Both the position numbers and the translations under genes were made by a program. DNA of 64,000 nt, taken from assembly GCA_000620945.1 (NCBI GenBank), contig KK211198.1, positions 606,120-670,119 on the forward strand. Direction: 5' to 3'. Below are positions 46,707 to 54,078 of the stretch, piece after piece (position 1 is the stretch's first letter; every line of letters starts with the position of its first letter). The notes beneath the pieces were generated by a model. It was not told where the DNA came from, made no database searches, and was given only the letters and a program-made list of their open reading frames with translations. The stretch comes from [Clostridium] viride DSM 6836. GTDB lineage: Bacteria; Bacillota; Clostridia; Oscillospirales; Oscillospiraceae.

Positions 46707-47500
46707 TTACGAAAATTCCTTCAGATTCCAAAACTCAAAGCTAACTCCATTATAGGTTCCCTCTTCATCGGCCACGGGAATGTTACAGGATAGCACTTTA
46801 TGCCCTCCTTCATCAAGAAATAGTCCTATTGCTATGCCTGAGTGCTTTAATTCAGGACTTGCTAATGCAACCACTCCCTGTTTCTGCAGATACCGAATAA
46901 TTTCCTCTACGGATTCATCATCGAAACTCATGATGCTTTCATGGTACTTTTCAAAAGCAGAAAACCCTTTCGCTGACAGAAATACGGTGACCATGGTAAT
47001 GCCATCGGTGTGCCAGAGTTCCGCACGATAGGGGCGTTTATCCTCAAACACACCTTCGCAAAAACCAAGACTTCCCTTTCCCATGTTCAAACGTCTATCT
47101 GGGAAGGGGTATTCAAAGCTTTGATAGTGCAACGAAATTTTTTCTCCACACACTGTGTTTCAAAGTACATGGCTCGATCGTACGACAACTTACGATAGCT
47201 TTTGGGGACTTCTTTTTGAAGAGGCATCCATTGTGGACTCCCCTTTGATAAAATATAGCGATGTTGTAAAAACACCTGAATCAGTTTCGTTTCTTTGCTG
47301 TCGGCATAGTAATCCACAAAGAGACGATGAAAAAGCTGATTGGCTTCCCAATACATAGGATAGCTTCTGAGCGGTTCCTCAAAGCAATCCAAAACTCCAC
47401 TATAATACCAGGCCTGCTGATCTTGTCCACGCTTAAATCTCTGCCAGACTACCTCCCCCACCTGATCATAGTCAGCATTTAAGCTTCGTAGGTTGGATAG
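46707..47500 (-). pseudogene. Uncharacterised gene broken at an A6 tract
   Basis: Two frames join into one sensible protein. From about 47500 to 47140 the minus strand reads WYYSGVLDCFEEPLRSYPMY ... LSYDRAMYFETQCVEKK; it then passes GAGAAAAAATTT and, one base back, goes on as ISLHYQSFEYPFPDRRLNMG ... VSFEFWNLKEFS to 46707. The join is at about 47141-47146. I do not recognise the family. No ribosome site is seen at the 5' end, where the sequence collides with the HD-DUF429 gene, suggesting truncation there too. Confidence 0.5.
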
Positions 47501-48611
47501 TTTCTTGGACAAGTGCAAAGCTGTCTGGGTAATATTTCCCCAGCACTTGCATTCTTTTTGCCGCCCCCTCCGAGGTTTGCTTGTTCTCCAAAATCGGATT
47601 ACCGTCATTTAAGAGAGCAAAACAATATTCTGGGTGGCTTTCTAACAGGCGATTCTTCCACTCTGGATGTGTTTGCAGAAAGACATCCACCTCTTTGATT
47701 TTCGGCGTAATAGCAAAGGACTGACGGCTCAACTTATTCCCAAGCACCTCATTATTTAGATTGCTAGAAGTACTGTAATCTGTCTCATAAACCGCTTGTC
47801 GGCAAGGTGTATTAAACACAGAGGACGCTTTCCCCGGTAGCTTTTTCCGCAGGGCTGTATCCGGCCGAATTTCCACTTTGCTTTCAGCAAGGCCTATGGG
47901 CATATCGACAAGCACACTATCCGCGTTTTTGTAGTAGTCGCAGACCTGATCGATTCGGTCAAACAAGTTCACCTGATATCCCTGATTGGATAACGCAACG
48001 GCAAGCCACTTTCCTTTGCAACCGTCAATGCCTACGGATAGAAATTGGTCCTTTGTGAGCTTTGTGTTATCCTCGTCTACGTGAGTAAGCTGATTGAATA
48101 GCTGTATGTACTGGTTTTCCACCATGCCAAAGTCTAGGGTTTCAAACGTTAACATTCCCTTCATTGTGGGTGCTGTTTCAAACACCGGCTTTTTCATAAG
48201 AAACATAAATTCACAGACAAGAAGGTCATCATCAATTTCCTCTAACTGTACCCAATCTTGCTCCGAAAGTGCCTCTTCGATGAACTTGCGATTGATGGTC
48301 TCCTGTAATTTCGCTTCTATTGCAACATAGCCATCCAAACTTCGTTTTACCGGCCTGGTAAGATCAGAAATGTAGGCTTCACTGGCATCATGGAGTAAAC
48401 AAGCAAGTTGCACTTTTTTAGAGTAGTTTCTTGCCTTGGCTTCCATTGCACAATTGATGCAGTGCTGTGCAACGGAATAAAATCGCATGAAGTGTCCATT
48501 CGCTCTGCACATAAGGGATAAAGCGTGGGCAATGTCGGTAATCTTTATTTGCGATGGGTTGGGGCTAAGTGGATTAAAATCTTCCCCGGAGTATGTGGTT
48601 ATATGACTCAT
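47472..48611 (-). CDS. HD-domain phosphohydrolase fused to DUF429, C terminus shortened
   Basis: 379 residues. Residues 1-180 form a YfbR-like HD domain (ITDIAHALSLMCRANGHFMR, SVAQHCINCA, LACLLHDASEAYISDLTRPV), a family that includes 5'-deoxynucleotidases. Residues about 190-379 form DUF429 (VGIDGCKGKWLAVAL, VLVDMPIGL, RKKLPGKASSVFNTPCRQAV, ESHPEYCFALL), an RNase H-like nuclease fold. The usual DUF429 end (DDxLDAL) is missing, and the frame runs into the broken gene downstream, so a deletion has probably removed about 40-50 residues. The fusion suggests nucleotide or nucleic-acid clearance. Confidence 0.75.
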   Translation of the reverse strand: MSHITTYSGEDFNPLSPNPSQIKITDIAHALSLMCRANGHFMRFYSVAQHCINCAMEAKARNYSKKVQLACLLHDASEAYISDLTRPVKRSLDGYVAIEAKLQETINRKFIEEALSEQDWVQLEEIDDDLLVCEFMFLMKKPVFETAPTMKGMLTFETLDFGMVENQYIQLFNQLTHVDEDNTKLTKDQFLSVGIDGCKGKWLAVALSNQGYQVNLFDRIDQVCDYYKNADSVLVDMPIGLAESKVEIRPDTALRKKLPGKASSVFNTPCRQAVYETDYSTSSNLNNEVLGNKLSRQSFAITPKIKEVDVFLQTHPEWKNRLLESHPEYCFALLNDGNPILENKQTSEGAAKRMQVLGKYYPDSFALVQETIQPTKLKC

Positions 48612-48861
48612 GCATTAGCCAACTTTCTAATTTTTCTGATTGATTCTTGCTCTAATAAAAGCTTTACTGAAATAAGGAAAGGATGTAGCCAAACCCTCCA
48701 AAAACAGGGACACATGCTAGAAAAAAGGATAAGCAGCCTCCACCATATTCAACTGAATGTAGTCGGTCATACTGCAGTATTCCTTTATTTCTTATTCTAA
48801 CAGAGTATATGTCCAATAAACGGCACATTACTTAGCCGTATTGTTGAAAAACGGAGTGGTC

Positions 48862-49851
48862 TTATATTTCATACAAGGACGCGCAATCCAGTGCTCTTTT
48901 TCGCATGGTTTCCTTTAAGCTTTCTGGTTCCAGCACCCTTACATTTGAACCTAAGCTAAAAAGCCAGCCAAGGAGAGGGGGGCTGACCACTGCATCCACC
49001 TGGACAATGAAACTATCGTCATCCACCTTTCGGATTGACACGTCTTTCCCAAAACGATCCAGCACCACACCAATTAAAAAATTGTCAAATTGCAAGCGGA
49101 GTGTTTCTTCCTGTCCACTAAACATGTTGAAAACCTTTTTGGAATAGTCTGCGGCATTCCATTCTTTTTGATCTGGCAAAGATAGACGCTTCTTATCCAA
49201 TATCTCGACACAATCCATCTTGTCCACACGAAAATGTGTCAGGTTGGAGTGTTTTTCATAATAGGCAATCAGGTAGTAGTTTTCGTCCTCCCAAGAAAGT
49301 GCCAACGGCGACAGGATGTACTTTTCCCCATTGTTACGGTAACGAATGCTCTTATCTAGGGTATATTCAAAGTAATGAAATGAGATTTGCTTATTTTGAG
49401 CAATGGCTTGATGAATGGTATCCACATTGTAGTAAATTTTCTCGTTGATGGTTTTCACTCGGCCCATCACACAAACTTGCCTCTGAAGTTGCTTGGCCTC
49501 ATAGGTACTAGCGAGGCTCTCTATTTTATGAATCAATTCTGAAGACTTCTTCTCTGTGATAAATTTTGAGGAGGCTACCGCATCTGCAAGAAGTTTAAGC
49601 TCCGGCAGTTCAAACTCTCGACTGGCAATATAGTAGCCAGTCGTTTTTGTTTTCACGCTTTCAATGTCCAGCCCGAAAATGCGCAGTGCCTCAAGGTCAT
49701 CGTAGATGCTTTTTCGCTCAGCAGAAATGCCATAGCGCTCAAGCTCTTCAATGATCTGAGGCACTGTAATCATATGATTTTCATCGGTCTTTTCTTCTAG
49801 AATCCTTTTTATGTACAGTAGTTTGAGTTTTTGATAGGAAGACTTCGGCAT
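48862..49851 (-). CDS. WYL-domain transcriptional regulator
   Basis: About 329 residues. N-terminal winged helix (VPQIIEELERYGISAERKSI, YDDLEALRIFGLDI) followed by a WYL domain (INEKIYYNVDTIHQAIAQNK, YILSPLALSWEDENYYLIAY, FRVDKMDCVEIL) and a WCX-type end. ATG 49851 follows GGGAG by 8 bases; GTG 49860 overlaps it. WYL regulators are frequent controllers of phage-defence loci, sensing nucleotides or single-stranded DNA. Here it sits between the HD-DUF429 gene and the type I operon. Confidence 0.88.
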   Translation of the reverse strand: MPKSSYQKLKLLYIKRILEEKTDENHMITVPQIIEELERYGISAERKSIYDDLEALRIFGLDIESVKTKTTGYYIASREFELPELKLLADAVASSKFITEKKSSELIHKIESLASTYEAKQLQRQVCVMGRVKTINEKIYYNVDTIHQAIAQNKQISFHYFEYTLDKSIRYRNNGEKYILSPLALSWEDENYYLIAYYEKHSNLTHFRVDKMDCVEILDKKRLSLPDQKEWNAADYSKKVFNMFSGQEETLRLQFDNFLIGVVLDRFGKDVSIRKVDDDSFIVQVDAVVSPPLLGWLFSLGSNVRVLEPESLKETMRKRALDCASLYEI

Positions 49852-50095
49852 GGAATTCACTCCCGAACTTTTTCCTTATTGTACCATCAAACTCTTTGAT
49901 TCACAATAAATCATGCTGATTCTTTTCATCAACTATCAAAATAAAGCTATTGTGATACATGTCGAGCACTGCGTAACATCTAATTTCTTAAATGAAGAGT
50001 ATAAATATTTTAGTTATGATTTTAGGGGTAACCTCTCGGAGCAAAGTGCATTCTACCTGCCCTTATAATTACGCTTTTTCATGAATGTTGAGCGT
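49852..50095. other. Gap between WYL gene and SLH relic
   Basis: AT-rich, no gene recognised; contains the upstream region of the WYL gene. The non-coding stretch continues to 50639 through the relic and repeats listed next. Confidence 0.4.
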
Positions 50096-50235
50096 TAATC
50101 AGGTTTGACTTCTGCAAAAAAATTTGAAACATAATGGCTACTTCTACAAGAATAACATGGTTCTTAAGCGAAATCGTGTTTGCACTTTTTTCTATTACGA
50201 TGGAAGATTTTAGATATTCTGAAACACTCTTCTGC
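50096..50235 (-). pseudogene. SLH 3'-end relic
   Basis: The minus strand reads TISLKNHVILVEVAIMFQIF then LQKSNLIN, a mutated copy of the SLH ending TISPKxxVTRAEVAVxVQxLLQKSNLI. Similar bases continue to about 50235 when set beside the better preserved relic at 60222-60400. No start, no frame: a dead fragment. Confidence 0.65.
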
Positions 50236-50263
50236 ACCTTCCTTTAGAGTCATTTTACTATGA

Positions 50264-50405
50264 CCTTCACCCCAAAAAAGTAGTCCGTCGGATATGTCAA
50301 AGTGGCACAATATTTTCCCTTTCTTCAATAGGCATTGTATGAAAAGATAATGGGGCGCTGATGAGAAAATGAAAATAATCATTCTCTCATCAGCGCCCCA
50401 TTATT
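50264..50405. repeat. Dispersed ~140-bp non-coding repeat, copy B
   Basis: Aligns with 26104-26245. Here the right half is an intact hairpin: GGGGCGCTGATGAGA (50351-50365) with TCTCATCAGCGCCCC (50386-50400), A-rich before and T-rich after, so it could also act as a terminator. Lies directly beyond an SLH relic, as copy A lies 1.1 kb from one. Confidence 0.65.
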
Positions 50406-50465
50406 GCTTTTTTTTTTAATTCTATTTTATATCTGTATTATTTATATTATATAAGTTATATATAT

Positions 50466-50575
50466 TCTACTCCCACTCGATGGTCAGATTACGTCCTATA
50501 CTACATAAGGCAGCATCCATTTCGTTGTAGCCTCTATATTTTCCACATTATATATATTATATGGATTTCCGACTT
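50466..50575. repeat. Dispersed guaA-end-like repeat, copy 2
   Basis: TACTCCCACTCGATGGTCAGATTACGTC ... CCTCTATATTTTCCACATTA then TATATATTATATGGATTT matches 39386-39489. On the minus strand it also encodes TIEWE-stop. Possibly an old internal att site from stacked integrations. Confidence 0.6.
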
Positions 50576-50639
50576 TTGAACTTCTTTCGCCTTTTGCAAT
50601 GTATACCGCTTGGTCTACTAAATTTTTCATACCAAAAAG

Positions 50640-51132
50640 TTAGCAATTGCCATTACTGCGTGCCCCCGGGTAAACTTGCATTTGAACAATGGGATATTCA
50701 CTATCATTTTTAAATTCAGCGTCAATATGGTAGCAATTTTTCGTTATGAAACCATCTGCTGTCAAATTAATTACATTGATATCTCGCATTTGCGTATTCA
50801 GAAAATTGGGTGTGGTACTACTCTGAGTTTCAAGCATCACTTTTGTTGCAGAAACCATGGAAATATACTGTGCCTGTTGTAATTTTTGAAGATGTTCGTT
50901 AAGGTCTTGAGCCTTTTTGTTTTGGTAAACAGCTACAGCACCCCAAGACAACAATACCTACGAAAGATAAGTACGATCCATAGAAAGCCAATGTATCGGC
51001 CGGTTGCCAAAGGGTAATATATCCGTGGCCAGCTTTATATGACTCATTGATTGTAATTGCTATTCCCAATGTAAGCGTGGCCATAATAATTGCTAATATG
51101 GTACACCTTGTTTTAGGTGAAATTTTCTTCAT
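50640..51132 (-). pseudogene. Small two-helix membrane protein, frameshifted
   Basis: The first frame starts at ATG 51132 with two hydrophobic helices (TILAIIMATLTLGIAITI, ADTLAFYGSYLSFVGIVVLG) and ends at 50899. The second frame continues the expected coiled region (AVYQNKKAQDLNEHLQKLQQ) and a beta-rich end to 50640. A shift of one base near 50935 joins them well. The pattern of two helices followed by YQNKKAQDLN recurs in small clostridial membrane proteins of unknown role. It lies 10 bases beyond the hsdS stop, in the same direction. Confidence 0.65.
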
Positions 51133-51142
51133 GAGAATCGCC

Positions 51143-52606
51143 TCATTTCAACTTTTCGCATAAAGGCAGGATTTCTTCGAGCTTGGCGACGATGCGCTTT
51201 TGCTCGGAAAGGGGCGGGAGGGGGACAATCATCTTTGCCAAAGTCTGCCCGTTGCAATTTGGTTGAGCTGTGGCTATAGTGCCATTTCTTAATTGAATCC
51301 AGTATAATTGACTGTCCATGAAATGCTTTAGATAATCAGGACATAGCAATGAGCTGTATCTTGTTCTAATTAAGTATCCTGCATAAATTGATTCATCTGG
51401 AACCTCTTTTACTATATACGATTTCCCAACTGTGCCGCCTGTTCGAGCAAAAAGAATATCGTTTTCCTTCAAAAGGTATGTTGCAATTTCATCCTCGCTT
51501 ATTTCGCAGTACGGAACAGAATCCCATAAAACTTTTCCCTCTTGAATATCACTAATACGCACCATTTTAATGCGTCCTGCAGCTTGAGCTGGGGCATTAT
51601 ATCCATATTGAATAGATTCGGAAAGACTACCCCAACGCGCCCACTTCCAACTCTCCGGAATATCAAACGGTTTTTCCTCCTCTGTTATCTCCTGCAGGGG
51701 CTTTTCTTTTTTGATCTTGCCTGCTTTGATGAGCCGTTGTTTTTCTGCCTGAATCTGCTGATACAGTTCCTCTCCGGTGCTTTCTTCGGGGCGCTGCTCC
51801 ACCAGCTTGCCTTGGATGGCCATTTGAAGAATGGATTTTTGCATATCTGTTGGAAAACGCTTGTTGAAATTTTCCAGCTTGCTCCACGCCTGCTCATAGC
51901 GGTCGATATACGGCAACAGTTCCTCGATTTTTGCCACAATCCGCTTTTGCTCGGCAAGGGGCGGGAGGGGGACTATTGCTCTATACAAGCGGTCATCATT
52001 GATTGCTGGATATGCTACACCCTTGGCGTTTTCGGTATCATTTGCATAACTATCAAACGCTGGTGACATTAAATATCGGAACAGAAATTGATTAAACACA
52101 CCCGTATAGCAAGTCATTGCCGCAAATCCAGTACTAGCAATAGGCGTGCAACTAAAATTCTTATCAATGATACACATATTGTGGAGATAAGGTCGCACGG
52201 TTGAATATAGAATGTCACCTATCTCTATGATTTTTCTAGCTCGTGAAGGAGCTTTGTCTGCACAGATAATATTTTCTTCAAAATTCAAAGTTTGATTTTT
52301 ATTATCGATAGAACCAATATCGATGTAAGAAAAAGTGCTTTGCGGGACCATCTGACCCCTGCTATAGACAAGGGAACGTAATTGCACCCACTTCCAACTC
52401 TCCGGAATATCAAAGGGCTTTTCCGCCTCTGTGATTGCTGGAAGAGGTTTTTCTTTTTTTATCTTGCCCTCTTTAATTAGCCGTTGCTTTTCTGCCTGTA
52501 TCTGCTGATACAGTTCCTCGGCTGTGCCTTCCTCGGTGCGCTGTTCTACCAGCTTGCCCTGTATGGCAAGCTGTAAAATGCTGTTTTTCAGTTCCTGTGG
52601 GGTCAT
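51143..52606 (-). CDS. hsdS: Type I restriction-modification specificity subunit
   Basis: 487 residues; gives the DNA target to the type I complex. Two target-recognition domains, each preceded by a long helical spacer. The spacers are near-identical repeats: LQLAIQGKLVEQRTEEGTAE at about 12 and LQMAIQGKLVEQRPEESTGE at about 250, each running into QQIQAEKQRLIK, with FDIPESWKW opening each domain and PLAEQKRIVAKIEE or PLSEQKRIVAKLEE closing it. It overlaps hsdM by 4 bases (ATGA). The repeated spacers allow recombination that would change specificity. Confidence 0.93.
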   Translation of the reverse strand: MTPQELKNSILQLAIQGKLVEQRTEEGTAEELYQQIQAEKQRLIKEGKIKKEKPLPAITEAEKPFDIPESWKWVQLRSLVYSRGQMVPQSTFSYIDIGSIDNKNQTLNFEENIICADKAPSRARKIIEIGDILYSTVRPYLHNMCIIDKNFSCTPIASTGFAAMTCYTGVFNQFLFRYLMSPAFDSYANDTENAKGVAYPAINDDRLYRAIVPLPPLAEQKRIVAKIEELLPYIDRYEQAWSKLENFNKRFPTDMQKSILQMAIQGKLVEQRPEESTGEELYQQIQAEKQRLIKAGKIKKEKPLQEITEEEKPFDIPESWKWARWGSLSESIQYGYNAPAQAAGRIKMVRISDIQEGKVLWDSVPYCEISEDEIATYLLKENDILFARTGGTVGKSYIVKEVPDESIYAGYLIRTRYSSLLCPDYLKHFMDSQLYWIQLRNGTIATAQPNCNGQTLAKMIVPLPPLSEQKRIVAKLEEILPLCEKLK

Positions 52607-54078
52607 TGTTTGGCCCCCCCAAGAATGGCGGTAATGTCCGAGAGCACACGGTCAATCTCCGCATTCAGGCTGGCTCGTTGTTCCTCGTACCGCTGTATTA
52701 AGTCCATGGGGTCGAGAATTTCTTCCTCCTCGTGAGGGTAGCCGCAACGGTCAAGGTTATAGCCAAATTCCTCCGCAAGCTGTATTGCCGTGAATTTCTT
52801 CGTCTTGTCAAAGCCGTCGATATTGATTTCCTGCCTGTCGTTCCACCACTCCACAACAGGGGCGAAATGCTCCAGCTTCATGGGCTTGGTTTTGCTGAAA
52901 TGCTTGTAGCCCTCGGGCATGTCCAAACGATAAAACCAAGTGTCTTCGGTAGCCTTAGTGCGGTTAAAGAACAAAATGTTGGTGGTGATGGAGGTATAGG
53001 GTGAGAACACGCTGTTCGGCATACGGATAATGGTATGCAGATTAAACTCAGTGAGCAGCTTTTTCTTAATGGCTACCTTGGCATTGTCCGTGCCGAACAG
53101 AAAGCCATCTGGCAAAATCACCGCCGCACGTCCATTTTCCTTCAGACGGTACATGATAACCGACATAAACAAGTCTGCGGTTTCACTGCTTGCCAGATCG
53201 TCGGGAAAATGATTTTTCACGTCTGCCTTTTCACTTCCTCCGTAGGGAGGATTCATCAAAATAACATCGAACTGGTCGTCCACGGTGTAGTCCAGCACAT
53301 CACGGAGTAGAGAGTTATCGTGGTAAATCTTCGGAATGTCCAAACCGTGTAACAGCATATTGGTGATGCACAGCATATAGGGAAACTGCTTTTTCTCAAT
53401 GCCGTAGATGGAATCGTCATAGGCGGCTTGGTCGTCGGTGGTTTTCACCTGCTTTGCAAGCTCAGAAAGCCAGCTTGTAATAAAGCCACCGGTACCGCAA
53501 GCAAAGTCCGCCATCTTCTCACCAATCTTAGGTTGTATCATCTGCGCCATAAACTGGGTAACTGCTCTGGGTGTATAAAACTCGCCGGAGGAGCCTGCAC
53601 TTTGCAGCTCTCGCAAAATGGACTCGTAGATGTCGCCAAAGGCGTGGCTTTCCTCATAGTCGCTCAAATCCAACTCATCAATGATGTTAATAATCTGGCG
53701 GAGCAGAACACCGTCCTTCATGTAGTTGTTGGCATCGGCAAAGGTGGCCTTCACAATGGATTTTTTAATGGGTGTATTGGGGTTGACATTGAGTGTTTTA
53801 AGAGTCGGAAACAGAGTGTTATTGACAAAGTCAAGCAGGGTGTCACCCGTCTTGGCGTTTCCACTTTTATCGTCCACTGCCCAGTTTGACCATCGGCAAG
53901 GTTCAGGGATGATGGACTGATAATCGTCCTCGTCCATGTCCCAGTCCTGTTCCTTGGCATCGTAGACCTTTAAAAAGAGCATCCACGCAATCTGCTCAAT
54001 ACGCTGGGCATCGCCGTTGATGCCTGCATCGTTGCGCATAATGTCTCGTATTCTTTTTACAAAATTTGATAAGCTCAT
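52603..54078 (-). CDS. hsdM: Type I restriction-modification methylase subunit
   Basis: 491 residues, N6-adenine methyltransferase. An N-terminal HsdM helical domain is followed by the cofactor motif DFACGTGGF at 191-199 and catalytic NPPYGG at 276-281. ATG directly follows the hsdR stop with no gap, indicating coupled translation in the order R-M-S. Complete and apparently intact. Confidence 0.94.
   Translation of the reverse strand: MSLSNFVKRIRDIMRNDAGINGDAQRIEQIAWMLFLKVYDAKEQDWDMDEDDYQSIIPEPCRWSNWAVDDKSGNAKTGDTLLDFVNNTLFPTLKTLNVNPNTPIKKSIVKATFADANNYMKDGVLLRQIINIIDELDLSDYEESHAFGDIYESILRELQSAGSSGEFYTPRAVTQFMAQMIQPKIGEKMADFACGTGGFITSWLSELAKQVKTTDDQAAYDDSIYGIEKKQFPYMLCITNMLLHGLDIPKIYHDNSLLRDVLDYTVDDQFDVILMNPPYGGSEKADVKNHFPDDLASSETADLFMSVIMYRLKENGRAAVILPDGFLFGTDNAKVAIKKKLLTEFNLHTIIRMPNSVFSPYTSITTNILFFNRTKATEDTWFYRLDMPEGYKHFSKTKPMKLEHFAPVVEWWNDRQEINIDGFDKTKKFTAIQLAEEFGYNLDRCGYPHEEEEILDPMDLIQRYEEQRASLNAEIDRVLSDITAILGGAKQ

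Noticed and set aside
48612-48861. 91-codon + strand frame between HD-DUF429 and WYL genes
   Set aside because: It starts inside the HD gene on the opposite strand, without ribosome site or pattern; the rest is AT-rich intergenic sequence.
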